Positions 24,425 through 33,566 of a stretch of DNA of 36,157 nucleotides are shown here, one piece after another. Each line of letters starts with the position of its first letter. Within the stretch, counting starts at the first letter, position 1. The DNA comes from Erythrobacter sp. (GTDB lineage: Bacteria > Pseudomonadota > Alphaproteobacteria > Sphingomonadales > Sphingomonadaceae): contig JAHEBH010000016.1 in NCBI GenBank assembly GCA_024642335.1, forward strand, positions 1 to 36,157, in the 5' to 3' direction. The translations under genes were made by a program, and so were the position numbers. A model generated the notes under the pieces. It worked only from the letters and a program-made list of their open reading frames with translations. It was not told where the DNA came from and ran no database searches.

Positions 24425-25035
24425 AGGCTCCTCGCGGGCTGACGCCGGAAGAGGCCGCTCTCTGGGCCAGGGTCGCGCAGAGCGTGACGCCGCTCCACCG
24501 CAATCCTCCCCCCAAGGGGGAGGGGGGCCATGCAAGGCATGGTGGAGGGGCAGGTGCCGCAAGCAAGACCTCTCAGAAAGCAGTACTTCCGACGCGGCCC
24601 AAAGCGCCTTTGGCGAACAAGAGCGCTCGACCGCATGTTCCCCTCCACCGTCCTGCGGACGGTCCCCCTCCCCGGTCCGGGGAGGATATGGGAGGCCTCG
24701 ATTCGCACTGGGAACGCCGCCTGTCCCGCGCGCCCGAACCCGAATTCACGCTCGACCTGCATGGCTACAACCTCGACCAGGCGCACCGGCGGCTCGATCA
24801 CGGACTGACACAGGCCAAGGCGATGGGCGCGCGGCTGGTGCTGCTGATTACCGGCAAGCCGCGCCCGGTCGATGCGGCAGACAGGGGCGAACGCCGCGGA
24901 GCCATCCGCGCCAAGATCCTCGATTGGCTCGCCGCCGGTCCGCACGGCGCGGATATCGCCGCCGTGAGGAATGCGCACAGGCGGCATGGCGGGGACGGGG
25001 CGCTCTACCTCGTGCTCAAGCGGCGAAGAGGGTGA
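24421..25035 (+). CDS. Smr-domain protein with a repeat-derived linker
   Basis: 204-residue protein. Residues 1-28 (MKAPRGLTPEEAALWARV...) form the conserved N-terminal stretch of alphaproteobacterial Smr proteins. Residues about 105-204 are the Smr domain, with LDLHGYNLDQAHRRLD, VLLITGKP and the GGDGALYLVLK end. Smr domains bind or cut nucleic acid; this group is uncharacterised as far as I know. The linker between (about residues 29-88) is encoded by a two-armed inverted repeat that also occurs between ahpC and ahpF. The frame stays open through it. The linker reads as proline, glycine and basic residues and is probably unstructured. The start overlaps mltA's stop by four bases. Confidence 0.88.
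   Translation: MKAPRGLTPEEAALWARVAQSVTPLHRNPPPKGEGGHARHGGGAGAASKTSQKAVLPTRPKAPLANKSARPHVPLHRPADGPPPRSGEDMGGLDSHWERRLSRAPEPEFTLDLHGYNLDQAHRRLDHGLTQAKAMGARLVLLITGKPRPVDAADRGERRGAIRAKILDWLAAGPHGADIAAVRNAHRRHGGDGALYLVLKRRRG
24505..24685. repeat. REPIN-like two-armed inverted repeat inside the smr gene
   Basis: Left arm at 24505-24551: CCTCCCC hairpin, GGGG, CCATGC-AAG-GCATGG hairpin, then TGGAGGGGC. Right arm at 24639-24685 is the same pattern inverted: TCCCCTCCA, CCGTCC-TGC-GGACGG hairpin, TCCCC, then a CCTCCCC-type hairpin ending GGGGAGG. The hairpin stems differ in sequence but keep pairing, a sign of selection for structure or of a replicating repeat family. An 88-base spacer separates the arms. 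The same family lies at 32494-32597. Confidence 0.8.
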
Positions 25036-25094
25036 GGCGGTCGCGAACGCTAACTACCCAATTATGGACATCGCCTTGCTGGCTTACGTAGTGC

Positions 25095-26879
25095 CTAGAT
25101 GCGGTTCATGGTGAGCCAGGCGTCGTCGCCTACCCACACACTATCGAAGGCCTGTTGTGCCGCTTGTGCTTCGAGAAGGTGACCCAGCTTCCGTTCAGTC
25201 TGCGCCAGACCATGAAGTGCCAAGGCGTTGTTCGGCGCTTCGAATAGGGCGGCTCTGAAGGCCACTCTCGCACTCTCATATTGGCCTGCCGCGTAATAGG
25301 CCGCGCCAAGCGATTGGCTCACCGGGTAATACCAGAATGGTGGCTCGCTATAGGGAATGCGCTTTTGCATCTCCGCGGCATTCGAGAATCGTGCGATGGC
25401 CTCGTCATGCCTCCCTTCAGCCATGGCCATGCGTCCCCGGGCGACATCGGCGGCCAGTTGGACAATAAGTTGAGCAGGGAAGCCATTCGCTTCAAGCTGG
25501 CTGACACCATCTGAATCTTCCAAGCCTTCAAGATACTGCAATTCCGCGGCAAAACCGGCAGAATTCCTGTTTTGCGCATGGGCGACGGCCCTTGAATAGC
25601 GGCGCATGGCTTCGACATAATCAAGCGCATGCGGCACATTGGTCAGCGCAAGAGTCGCAGCGGGCGAACCATATTGGGCATATGCGAAATATGGGGCTGC
25701 ATAGATCGCCTGGACCCAGCCCAGATCTCTTCCGGTCTCAACGTCGAGAATCGTTTCCAGTCGGGCGGTCTGTGTAACCACTGTCCGCACGTCACCCATC
25801 ATCTGCGCTGATGTCAGCAGGAAATGGACGTTGTGCGGGTAATAGCCGAACCGCACCAAGCCATCATCGCCAACTTCGCTGAGGTAAGCTTCATCGGCGG
25901 TAACCGCATCAATGTTCACCTCCATGGAATCCCGATACCGGCCAATGCGATAATAGATATGGGCGGGCATGTGGACCAGGTGTCCCAGTGCCTTGGGGGC
26001 ATTTTCGCGAAGGCGGTCTGCAGCTGCCTCTGCACGCTTGGGTTGAGGCAGTTCGAGGAGATGGATGTAAAGATGCGATGCCTGCGGGTGCGCGGGGTTT
26101 CGGGCCATGACAGCCTCGATTAAATCAACCGCATCGGCGATAAGTGGCCTCGGCTCGCCAGTGTCCAGTTCCCAGTAGTCCCAGGGACTGGTGTTCATGG
26201 CGGCTTCCGCCGCGAGGATGGCAAGGTCGTCACTGTCCTGATGATTGCGCGATATGGCAAGCATTTGCTCGGCATAGGCCCAATCCAGCGCAGCGCGATC
26301 CGCCTCGGGATCGTTTGAATATCTTGCGGCCTGGGCCTCGATCAGTTCCATGACAGCGGGGCTGGAATTTGCTGCGAGCCTCCGAGCCATATCGAGCGCA
26401 TTCAAGGCAGACCGGTTTTGCTCATCATCCATTCCGGCATTGATATTGGGTCCGTTGGCCATCGCCTCGCCCCACCAGCAAATCGCGCAGGTTGGATCGA
26501 TTTGCTGGGCATGCTGGAAAGAGCGAATGGCTGCCCGGTGATTGAATCCATAGGCAAGCGCAAGGCCTTGGTCGAAATATCGGCGCGCGAGGGGATCGAT
26601 ATTGCCGAGGGGCAAGTCCGAAGTGGAAATGTCCGAATAGAGTCCCATTTTTCGCGAGCCCATTCCCTGCTCTTCCGACAAGGACTGGGCCAATTTCAGG
26701 CGGGCATCGAGAGTTACACCGGTGGTGTCAAAACCTCGACACCCCTTGCGTCCGAGCAAGGTTGGATCAAGAGCTGCAAGGGTGGCAGCAGAAGGCTGCT
26801 TGTCGGGCACAATGGCAGAAGCACCGCCGAAGGCCGCCATGCCCAATAGAACTGCGGATAGTCTAAGTTTGCTGCGCAT
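25095..26879 (-). CDS. Exported tetratricopeptide-repeat protein with conserved Cys/His motifs
   Basis: 594-residue protein with a probable Sec signal peptide (MRSKLRLSAVLLGMAAFGGASA). TPR-like helix pairs are visible: ALAYGFNHRAAIRSFQHAQQ near the N-terminus, and YYAAGQYESARVAFRAALFE then LALHGLAQTERKLGHLLEAQ at the C-terminus. Between them are DPTCAICWWGEAMANGPNIN, with two cysteines and a WWGEA motif, LVHMPAHIYYRIGRYRDS, and FGYYPHNVHFLL. The repeated His and Cys positions hint at a bound metal or cofactor, but this is inference. I recognise the HMPxHIY type of TPR protein only as an uncharacterised group. Base composition looks lower in GC than the neighbours, which may mean acquisition. 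It lies downstream of katG on the same strand, but a terminator separates them. Confidence 0.8.
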   Translation of the reverse strand: MRSKLRLSAVLLGMAAFGGASAIVPDKQPSAATLAALDPTLLGRKGCRGFDTTGVTLDARLKLAQSLSEEQGMGSRKMGLYSDISTSDLPLGNIDPLARRYFDQGLALAYGFNHRAAIRSFQHAQQIDPTCAICWWGEAMANGPNINAGMDDEQNRSALNALDMARRLAANSSPAVMELIEAQAARYSNDPEADRAALDWAYAEQMLAISRNHQDSDDLAILAAEAAMNTSPWDYWELDTGEPRPLIADAVDLIEAVMARNPAHPQASHLYIHLLELPQPKRAEAAADRLRENAPKALGHLVHMPAHIYYRIGRYRDSMEVNIDAVTADEAYLSEVGDDGLVRFGYYPHNVHFLLTSAQMMGDVRTVVTQTARLETILDVETGRDLGWVQAIYAAPYFAYAQYGSPAATLALTNVPHALDYVEAMRRYSRAVAHAQNRNSAGFAAELQYLEGLEDSDGVSQLEANGFPAQLIVQLAADVARGRMAMAEGRHDEAIARFSNAAEMQKRIPYSEPPFWYYPVSQSLGAAYYAAGQYESARVAFRAALFEAPNNALALHGLAQTERKLGHLLEAQAAQQAFDSVWVGDDAWLTMNRI

Positions 26880-26957
26880 CGCTGCCTCCCCATGGCCTGC
26901 GACCCAAAAAGGCGATTAACACAAAGCGATGAGTCGAGCCAATCCACCCCGGCCAGC

Positions 26958-26986
26958 AAAAAGACCCCCGACATTGCTGCCGGGGG
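26958..26986 (-). terminator. Intrinsic terminator of katG
   Basis: On the minus strand, CCCCCGGCA pairs with TGTCGGGGG (one G-T wobble) around a GCAA loop, and TCTTTTT follows. Plus-strand stem positions are 26965-26973 and 26978-26986, with an A-run at 26958-26962. A second small stem, AAGCGGG and CCCGCTT at about 26995-27017, overlaps the katG stop. Confidence 0.85.
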
Positions 26987-27015
26987 CCCATTGCAAGCGG
27001 GGGAGGGGGTCCCGC

Positions 27016-29226
27016 TTACTTGTGGTATTTCGCGTTTCTCAGGTCGAAGCGGTCGGCGTCCATGACCTTGGTCCAGGCGGCGATGAAGTCCTTCACGAAC
27101 TTCTCTCCCGCGCCATTGGCGGCATAGACTTCCGCCTGCGCGCGCAATTGCGAGTTGGAACCGAAGACCAGGTCCGCCCGCGTGCCGCGCCACTTCTCCG
27201 CGCCGCTCTTGCGGTCCTTGCCAACGAACAGCTCGTCCTTGCTGCCGTCAACCGGTGACCATTTGGTGCCCATGTCGAGCAGGTTGACGAAGAAGTCGTT
27301 GCTCAGAACCCCCGGGCGGCTGGTGAGGACGCCGTGGCCGGTGTTCCCGGTAACAGCACCCAACGCGCGCATGCCGCCGACCAGCACGGTCATTTCCGGG
27401 ATCGAGAGGCCCAGCAATTGCGCCTTGTCGACCAGCATGTCCTCGGTCTTCACCGTGGCCTTGGCCTTGAGGTAATTGCGGAAGCCATCGGCGAAGGGCT
27501 GCATCGGATCGAAGCTGTCGGCATCGGTCTGATCCTCGCTGGCATCGCCGCGCCCGGTGGTGACATTGACCGCGACCTTGACGCCGCCATCTGCCGCCGC
27601 CTTTTCGACCGCCGCAGCGCCCGCCAGCACGATGGCATCGGCCATGGAGAGATTGCCGCGCAAGCCGTCGAGCGTGGATAGCACCTTGGCGAGTTCGTCC
27701 GGATCGTTCGCCGCCCAGCCATTCTGCGGGGCGAGGCGTACGCGCGCGCCGTTGGCACCGCCGCGGTGGTCCGAATTGCGATAGGTCGATGCCGAAGCCC
27801 AGGCCGCCTTGACCAGTTCGGAAACGGTCAGGCCGCTGCCCAGGACCTTCGCCTTAAAGGCCGCGACATCGGCATCCGAAGGTTTGGTGCCAGCGGGAAC
27901 CGGATCCTGCCAGATCAGGTCTTCTGCGGGGACTTCCGGGCCGAGATAGCGGGCCTTGGGTCCCATGTCGCGGTGGCACAGCTTGAACCATGCGCGGGCA
28001 AAGGCATCGTCCAGCGCGGCCTGGTCATTGAGGAACCGTTCGGAAATCTTGCGGAATTCGGGATCACGCTTCAGTGCCATGTCGGCAGTGGTCATCATGG
28101 TCGGAACCTTCTTGGACGGATCGCGCGCGTCGGGCGCCATATCCTCTTCCGACTGGCCGATGGGCTGCCACTGGTTCGCGCCCGCCGGGCTCTGCACCAG
28201 CTCGTAGTCATACTTGAACAGCAGGCGGAAATAGTCGCCGCCCCATTTGGTGGGGTTGTTCGACCATGCGCCTTCGATGCCGCTGGTGGTGATATGGCCA
28301 GCATCGATCTCCGCCTGGTCGGTCAGCCAGCCGAAGCCCTGCAATGCCAGTGCCTCGCTCTCCGGGCTGCCGCTGAAGGTGTCAGACGGGGCCGCGCCAT
28401 GTCCCTTGCCGAAGGCGTGGCCGCCTGCGGTGAGAGCAACGACTTCCTCGTCATTCATCGCCATGCGGGCAAAGGTCTCGCGCATGTCGCGCGCCATGCC
28501 CTCGGCATCGTGCGGATTGCCGCCCGGGCCTTCCGGGTTGACGTAGATCAGGCCCATCTGGATGGCGGCAAGCGGGCCGTCGATCTGCTTTTCCTTGTCC
28601 GGGATGATGCGCGTTTCGACGCCCTCGTTCACCCACAGCTCCTCGGTGCCCCAATAGGTGCTTTCAGGTTCATAGACGTCTGCACGTCCGCCGCCGAAGC
28701 CGAACACCGGGCCGCCCATGCTTTCGATGGCGACATTGCCGGCAAGGATGAACAGGTCGGCCCAGCTGATGTGCTGGCCGTATTTCTGCTTGATCGGCCA
28801 CAGCAGGCGGCGCGCCTTGTCGAGGTTGCCGTTATCCGGCCAGGAGTTGAGCGGAGCAAAACGCTGCTGCCCGCTGCCAGCACCGCCGCGCCCGTCGCCC
28901 GTGCGATAGGTGCCCGCGGCGTGCCATGCCATGCGGATGAAGAAGGGGCCGTAATGGCCATAGTCTGCCGGCCACCAGTCCTGGCTGTCGGTCATCAGAG
29001 TGGTCAGGTCGGCCTTCAGCGCAGTGTAGTCGATCGCGTTGAACGCCTCGCAATAGTCGAAATCCGCGCCCATGGGGTCCGGGTTCTTGCCGCCTTGCAC
29101 GAGCAGGTCGAGCTGGAGCGCATCGGGCCACCAATCCTTGTTGGTACGGCCAAGGAGCGATCGCTCCATATCACCGCTGTGAAAGGGGCAGCCCCCACCT
29201 GTGATCGAACCGGTCTTCGCGTCCAT
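27016..29226 (-). CDS. katG: Catalase-peroxidase KatG
   Basis: 736-residue bifunctional haem enzyme that removes hydrogen peroxide. The N-terminal active domain has distal R98, W101 and H102 in [20 protein letters not shown]228 ([10 protein letters not shown]) and M255 (ARMAMNDEE) complete the Met-Tyr-Trp adduct with W101. The proximal histidine is H270 in [13 protein letters not shown], where two usual threonines are replaced (common form GGHTFGKTHGA). The second, haem-free domain runs to YHK. No signal peptide. ATG 29226 follows GAGGAG; a frame from 29247 is longer but without a better site. A terminator follows the gene. It is divergent from the amidase gene. No oxyR is adjacent. Confidence 0.97.
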   Translation of the reverse strand: MDAKTGSITGGGCPFHSGDMERSLLGRTNKDWWPDALQLDLLVQGGKNPDPMGADFDYCEAFNAIDYTALKADLTTLMTDSQDWWPADYGHYGPFFIRMAWHAAGTYRTGDGRGGAGSGQQRFAPLNSWPDNGNLDKARRLLWPIKQKYGQHISWADLFILAGNVAIESMGGPVFGFGGGRADVYEPESTYWGTEELWVNEGVETRIIPDKEKQIDGPLAAIQMGLIYVNPEGPGGNPHDAEGMARDMRETFARMAMNDEEVVALTAGGHAFGKGHGAAPSDTFSGSPESEALALQGFGWLTDQAEIDAGHITTSGIEGAWSNNPTKWGGDYFRLLFKYDYELVQSPAGANQWQPIGQSEEDMAPDARDPSKKVPTMMTTADMALKRDPEFRKISERFLNDQAALDDAFARAWFKLCHRDMGPKARYLGPEVPAEDLIWQDPVPAGTKPSDADVAAFKAKVLGSGLTVSELVKAAWASASTYRNSDHRGGANGARVRLAPQNGWAANDPDELAKVLSTLDGLRGNLSMADAIVLAGAAAVEKAAADGGVKVAVNVTTGRGDASEDQTDADSFDPMQPFADGFRNYLKAKATVKTEDMLVDKAQLLGLSIPEMTVLVGGMRALGAVTGNTGHGVLTSRPGVLSNDFFVNLLDMGTKWSPVDGSKDELFVGKDRKSGAEKWRGTRADLVFGSNSQLRAQAEVYAANGAGEKFVKDFIAAWTKVMDADRFDLRNAKYHK

Positions 29227-29435
29227 TCTCGTCACTCCTCTCTGCATCTCTCTGCTTCGCGCACTCGCCGCGTGCGAGTCGCGTTCTATTTGACGAAAAA
29301 AGGATGCGCCTTTACGACTAATTCGTCTAACCGATTAATTGGCATTCATTGATCGATTTTGGCGAACATAGGCTGCTGGCTGGTGCCCTGGTCCCGCTGT
29401 GCTAGGTTGTGGCCGTCAACCGGGGAGTACCGCCA

Positions 29436-30887
29436 ATGAGCAATTCACAGCTGCCATTTGCTTCTGCGACCAGACTGCGCGCCATGCTGGCGAAGGGGGA
29501 AATCGGCTCGGTCGAATTGCTCGACCTGTTTTGCGAGCGGATCGACAGGTACAATCCCGAATACAACCTTGTCGTGGCCTTCGATCTCGACAGGGCGCGC
29601 GGGGAGGCTGTCGAGGCCGACCGCAGGCGCGCTGCAGGAGAGGAGGCGGGACCGCTTGCCGGACTGCCGATGACCATCAAGGAATGCTACGAATCCGAAG
29701 GCATGGTGGCCAGCTGTGGGTTCGAATTCCTGCGCGATTATCGGCCTGCAAGGGATGCCGATGCCGTGGCCAGGCTGCGCAAGGCAGGGGCGATCATTTT
29801 CGGAAAGACCAACCTGCCGCAAGGGGCGAGCGACTGGCAGAGCTTCAATCCGATCTACGGATTGAGCCGCAATCCGTGGGACCCTACGCGCTCTGTTGGC
29901 GGATCTTCAGGCGGTTCTGCGGGGGCCGTCGCCTGCGGCTTCAGCGCGGTCGAACTGGGCAGCGATATCGGCGGATCGATCCGCATTCCGGCGCATTTCT
30001 GCGGCGTCTTCGGCCACAAGCCAAGCTATGGCGTGGTGCCCATGCGCGGGCATATCCCGCCCATGCCGGGCGCGCTCTACGAGGTCGAACTGGGCGTTGG
30101 CGGGCCGCTTGCGCGTTCCGCCAGCGACCTCGGCCTGATGCTGCCCATATTGGCTCGGGACGACAAGCGCATCCTGCTCAAGCCTCCGCGGCAAAACAGG
30201 CTGAGAGATTTCCGCGTCGGCGTGTGGATGGGCGAGGGTTCGGACTATCTGATCGACGGTCCCTACAGGGATATGCTCGAAGGCTATATTGCCGATCTGG
30301 AAAAGGAAGGGGCACATGTCTTGCGCGTGTCGTTGCCGGTCGATCCGAAAGAAAGCTACGAGACTTATCTCCACACGCTGTTCGGCATTGTCGGGGCGTC
30401 GGCTCCTGGTGAATCCGAAATATTCGCCAGCTTCGCCGACGGCGATGAAACCGGCATGGCGGAAAAGCTGTCGCGCTACATGGCAAGCAGCCTGCCGCAG
30501 TGGTTCGAGATGTGCGAGAAGCGCGCGGCGATCATGGCTGCATGGGCGCGCTTCTTCGAAGACTTCGATGTGCTGCTGATGCCGCAGGTTCCGATCCTTG
30601 CCTTCCCGCATATGGCAGAGGGCAGCGGTGTGCATTCCGAACAGCTTAGTCGCCGGATCATCGTGAACGGACGTGAGGAGCCCTATCTTGATTTTACCTG
30701 GCAAGGCATAGCCACGGTGGCGAACCTGCCCGCAACCTGCATGCCCACCGGTCGGCAGGTGGATGGCCTGCCCGGCGGCTTGCAGATCATTGGTCCCTTC
30801 ATGGAAGATGCCACCGTCATCCGCTTTGCCGAGCTGGCCGAACGGGAAGTCGGCGGCTACGTGCCGCCGCCCGCACTGCTCGGCTGA
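29436..30887 (+). CDS. Amidase-signature family hydrolase
   Basis: 483-residue amidase with the Ser-cisSer-Lys triad: K82 in [15 protein letters not shown]157 in [15 protein letters not shown] and S181 in [15 protein letters not shown]. The 24-residue spacing between the two serines equals that of fatty acid amide hydrolase, supporting a working enzyme. Substrate unknown; the family includes GatA and many nonspecific amidases. GatA is unlikely, since gatC and gatB are not adjacent and its usual signatures differ. ATG 29436 is the better start; GGGGAG lies 9-14 bases upstream, and ATG 29409 lacks a site. It is divergent from katG, with 209 bases between, and ends 4 bases from the convergent ahpF stop. 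Confidence 0.9.
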   Translation: MSNSQLPFASATRLRAMLAKGEIGSVELLDLFCERIDRYNPEYNLVVAFDLDRARGEAVEADRRRAAGEEAGPLAGLPMTIKECYESEGMVASCGFEFLRDYRPARDADAVARLRKAGAIIFGKTNLPQGASDWQSFNPIYGLSRNPWDPTRSVGGSSGGSAGAVACGFSAVELGSDIGGSIRIPAHFCGVFGHKPSYGVVPMRGHIPPMPGALYEVELGVGGPLARSASDLGLMLPILARDDKRILLKPPRQNRLRDFRVGVWMGEGSDYLIDGPYRDMLEGYIADLEKEGAHVLRVSLPVDPKESYETYLHTLFGIVGASAPGESEIFASFADGDETGMAEKLSRYMASSLPQWFEMCEKRAAIMAAWARFFEDFDVLLMPQVPILAFPHMAEGSGVHSEQLSRRIIVNGREEPYLDFTWQGIATVANLPATCMPTGRQVDGLPGGLQIIGPFMEDATVIRFAELAEREVGGYVPPPALLG

Positions 30888-30891
30888 AAGG

Positions 30892-32478
30892 TCAGGCTGT
30901 TTCCATCTCTGCCGGTGCAGGATTGCGGATCAGGTAATCGAACGCGCTGAGCGCTGCCTTCGATCCTTCGCCCATGGCGATCACGATCTGCTTGTAGGGC
31001 ACGGTGGTGCAATCGCCCGCGGCGAAGACGCCGGGAAGGTTGGTCGCCGCCTTGTGGTCTATTTCAATCTCGCCGATCTTGCTGAGCGCAATGCCGCTGT
31101 CCTTCAGCCATTCGGTGTTGGGCACCAGGCCGATCTGCACGAACACGCCTTCGAGCAGTACCTGGTGTTCCGCACCGCTTGCGCGATCCTTGTAGACCAG
31201 GCCGGACACGCGCTCACCGTCACCGGTAATCTCGGTCGTCTGCGCCGACACAATGATGTCGACATTGGGCATGGAGCGCAGCTTCTTCTGCAGCACTTCA
31301 TCCGCGCGCAGCTGGTGGTCGAATTCGATCAGCGTCACATGGCCGACGATGCCGGCAAGGTCGATCGCCGCCTCGACGCCGCTGTTGCCGCCGCCGATCA
31401 CCGCCACGCGCTTGCCCTTGAACAGCGGGCCGTCGCAGTGCGGGCAATAGGCGACACCGCGGTTGCGATATTCGAACTCGCCCGGAACGCCCAGATTGCG
31501 CCAGCGTGCGCCGGTGGACAGGATCAGGCTGCGGCCCTTGAGCACGGCGCCGTTTTCAAGCTCGATCTGGTGATAGCCGCCGACTTCGCTGGCAGGGACC
31601 AGTCTCTTGGCCACGGCAAGGTTCATCACGTCGATATCGTATTCCTTGACGTGGTTCTCCAGCTGCGCGGCCAGCTTGGGGCCTTCGGTATAGGGTACGG
31701 AGATAAAGTTCTCGATGCCCATCGTGTCGAGCACCTGTCCGCCGAAACGCTCTGCAGCGATGCCGGTGGCAAAGCCCTTGCGCGCCGTATAGATGCTCGC
31801 CGCTGCCCCTGCGGGACCGCCGCCGACGACCAGCACTTCGAACGGTTCCTTTTCGGCCAGTCTGGCCGCCGCGCGGGCGGTGGCGTTGCTGTCCAGCTTC
31901 TGCAGCAGTTCCTCGACGCTCAACTTGCCGCTGGCGAACATTGCGCCGTTGAGGAAAGTGGCGGGCACGGCCATCACGCCGCGTGTCTCGACCTCCTGCT
32001 GGAAGCTGCCGCCCTCGATCAGCGTGGCGGTAATGCGCGGGTTGTTGAGCGCCAGCAGCGTCAGCGCCTGCACCACGTCGGGGCAATTGTGGCAGGAGAG
32101 CGAGAAATACATCTCGAAATCGAAGGGGCCATCGAGCGCCGCGATCTGATCCAGCACTTCGGCTTCCACCTTGGGCGGATGGCCGCCCGCCCACAGCAGG
32201 GCGAGGACGAGCGAGGTAAATTCATGGCCCATCGGAAGGCCGGCAAAGCGCACCCATTTGTCCGCGTCGGATGCGCGGCGGATAACGAAACTGGGCTTGC
32301 GTTCATCGTCGCCATCGAAGCTCGCACTCACCTTGTCGGAAAGCGCGGCAATCTCTTCCAAGAGCTCGCGCGTCTGGCCCGACTTCGCATCATCGCCAAG
32401 GCTCGCCACCAGCTCGACCGGCTCGCGCAGATTGCCGAGATATTGCTTCAGCTGCTGGGTCATGTTGGCGTCGAGCAT
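30892..32478 (-). CDS. ahpF: Alkyl hydroperoxide reductase subunit F
   Basis: 528-residue flavoprotein disulfide reductase that uses NADH to reduce AhpC. It starts [25 protein letters not shown], like enterobacterial AhpF. The N-terminal double thioredoxin-fold domain has the redox pair in SCHNCPDV. The FAD site is [19 protein letters not shown], and the C-terminal pyridine-nucleotide domain has the YCPHCDG disulfide centre and [12 protein letters not shown]. The length fits full AhpF rather than plain thioredoxin reductase. It follows ahpC by 231 bases on the same strand. The gap is filled partly by a repeat element, so cotranscription is likely but may be reduced by that structure. Confidence 0.96.
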   Translation of the reverse strand: MLDANMTQQLKQYLGNLREPVELVASLGDDAKSGQTRELLEEIAALSDKVSASFDGDDERKPSFVIRRASDADKWVRFAGLPMGHEFTSLVLALLWAGGHPPKVEAEVLDQIAALDGPFDFEMYFSLSCHNCPDVVQALTLLALNNPRITATLIEGGSFQQEVETRGVMAVPATFLNGAMFASGKLSVEELLQKLDSNATARAAARLAEKEPFEVLVVGGGPAGAAASIYTARKGFATGIAAERFGGQVLDTMGIENFISVPYTEGPKLAAQLENHVKEYDIDVMNLAVAKRLVPASEVGGYHQIELENGAVLKGRSLILSTGARWRNLGVPGEFEYRNRGVAYCPHCDGPLFKGKRVAVIGGGNSGVEAAIDLAGIVGHVTLIEFDHQLRADEVLQKKLRSMPNVDIIVSAQTTEITGDGERVSGLVYKDRASGAEHQVLLEGVFVQIGLVPNTEWLKDSGIALSKIGEIEIDHKAATNLPGVFAAGDCTTVPYKQIVIAMGEGSKAALSAFDYLIRNPAPAEMETA

Positions 32479-32493
32479 GGCGGAACTCCTTTT

Positions 32494-32597
32494 CCTCCCC
32501 GCGCCGGGGAGGTGTCTGTCGCCGAAGGCGGCGGACGGAGGGGCACGTGCCCCACCACCATCCTTCGGATGGTCCCCCTCCCCAAATCTGGGGAGGA
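32494..32597. repeat. REPIN-like two-armed inverted repeat between ahpC and ahpF
   Basis: Left arm: CCTCCCC-GCGC-CGGGGAGG hairpin, a GTCGCC-GAAG-GCGGCG hairpin, then GGAGGGGC. Right arm, inverted: GCCCCACC, CCATCC-TTCG-GATGG hairpin, TCCCCCT, then CCCC-AAATCT-GGGGAGG. Only a short ACGT centre separates the arms, so the whole 104 bp can also fold as one structure. Same family as 24505-24685. It lies 15 bases before the ahpF start, close to the ribosome-binding site. Confidence 0.8.
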
Positions 32598-32709
32598 ATT
32601 AAAACGGCCCGGGGGCTTCCGGGGATTGGGGGGAGGGTTGGAAGCGCCCCGGACCGTTCAAGCGACCCGTCTGTTGGGACGGGGCCGTCTTATTCAGTTG
32701 CCTTGCGGC

Positions 32710-33276
32710 CTAGATCTTGCCGACAAGGTCGAGCGAGGGGGCCAGCGTCTCGGCGCCTTCTTCCCACGCAGCCGGGCAAACCTGGCCGGGGTTGTTGCGG
32801 ACGTACTGCGCAGCCTTGATCTTGCGGGCCAGTTCGTTGGCATTGCGGCCCACGCCTTCGCAGGTGATTTCCATGATCTGGATCACGCCGTCGGGATCGA
32901 CCACGAAGGTCGCACGGTCGGCCAGGCCCACGCCGTCGCGCAGCACGCCGAAGTTGTTCGACAGATTGTGCATCTGGTCGCCCAGGAAGGCGTACTTGAG
33001 CTTGCCGATCTTCTCGGACGTGTCGTGCCAGGCCTTGTGGCTGAAATGCGTGTCGGTGGACACGGCGAAGACTTCAACGCCCATGGACTGCAGCATGGCA
33101 TGCTTTTCGCCCAGGTCTTCCAGCTCGGTCGGGCAGACGAAGGTGAAGTCGGCAGGATAGAAGAAGAACACGGCCCACTTGCCCTCGATGTCCTTTTCGG
33201 TGACGTCGAAAAAGTCCTTGCCCGCCTGGAAGGCGGTGGCCTTGAACGGCTTGATCGTGCTGCCGATAATTCCCAT
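32710..33276 (-). CDS. ahpC: Alkyl hydroperoxide reductase subunit C (2-Cys peroxiredoxin)
   Basis: 188-residue typical 2-Cys peroxiredoxin that reduces hydrogen peroxide, organic peroxides and peroxynitrite. The peroxidatic cysteine is in [12 protein letters not shown] and the resolving cysteine in [11 protein letters not shown] near the C-terminus. The catalytic arginine falls in [14 protein letters not shown]. It starts [20 protein letters not shown], and AGGAG stands seven bases upstream. It is the first gene of the ahpC-ahpF unit. A perfect 10-bp inverted repeat lies about 90-115 bases upstream and could be a regulator site. Confidence 0.97.
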   Translation of the reverse strand: MGIIGSTIKPFKATAFQAGKDFFDVTEKDIEGKWAVFFFYPADFTFVCPTELEDLGEKHAMLQSMGVEVFAVSTDTHFSHKAWHDTSEKIGKLKYAFLGDQMHNLSNNFGVLRDGVGLADRATFVVDPDGVIQIMEITCEGVGRNANELARKIKAAQYVRNNPGQVCPAAWEEGAETLAPSLDLVGKI

Positions 33277-33364
33277 CGAAAAACTCCTGTTTGAATTGGT
33301 AATCTGAAACTGTTGCGGCCCAGATAGTGTTTTTTGCAGTGCAATAAAGCGGTTTGTTGCGATT

Positions 33365-33391
33365 GGCTTGATCGGCTCACTCGATCAAGCC
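33365..33391. promoter_or_regulatory. Candidate operator upstream of ahpC
   Basis: GGCTTGATCG at 33365-33374 is the perfect reverse complement of CGATCAAGCC at 33382-33391, with a seven-base spacer. It lies about 89 bases before ahpC and 175 before the divergent membrane gene. No T-run follows, so it is not a terminator by appearance. Binding by an OxyR-type or other regulator is inference. Confidence 0.45.
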
Positions 33392-33566
33392 TGCTCAAGC
33401 AATGACTCAGCCAATTTCAGGCTCTTTTCGATGATCTGGCGCAAAAATGCGCGGCGGAATCTGTCATATTGCACCTGCACAGTCGCAAATGCGTGCTTGC
33501 CTTGCTTGGAGCCAGGGCGACAGTAGGCTACCGACGTGGTCAGAATTGCTGGGGAGAGGCATTTTC

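Noticed and set aside
24505-24685. Possibility that the smr gene is a pseudogene broken by a repeat
   Set aside because: The frame is open from the ATGA overlap with mltA to the normal Smr C-terminus, and both conserved ends are in the same frame.
26990-27020. GGGGGAGGGGG stretch near the katG stop as a further copy of the CCTCCCC repeat
   Set aside because: Only the G-rich core is shared; the second hairpin and GGTGGAGGGG end are absent. It is better explained as a small AAGCGGG/CCCGCTT stem by the terminator.
29280-29345. AT-rich inverted-looking words (CTAATTCG and CGATTAAT) between katG and the amidase as an operator
   Set aside because: The arms do not pair over more than a few bases once aligned, so I do not call a site; it probably just contains divergent promoters.
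27766-29352. Long plus-strand open frame (528 codons) opposite katG
   Set aside because: It lies fully antisense to a motif-complete katG. Its translation has no recognisable domain and shows the Arg/Gly/Ala/His bias of a complementary-frame shadow in GC-rich DNA.
30763-33294. Very long plus-strand open frame (843 codons) opposite ahpF and ahpC
   Set aside because: Antisense to two verified enzyme genes and running through the repeat between them; low-complexity composition and no family features.
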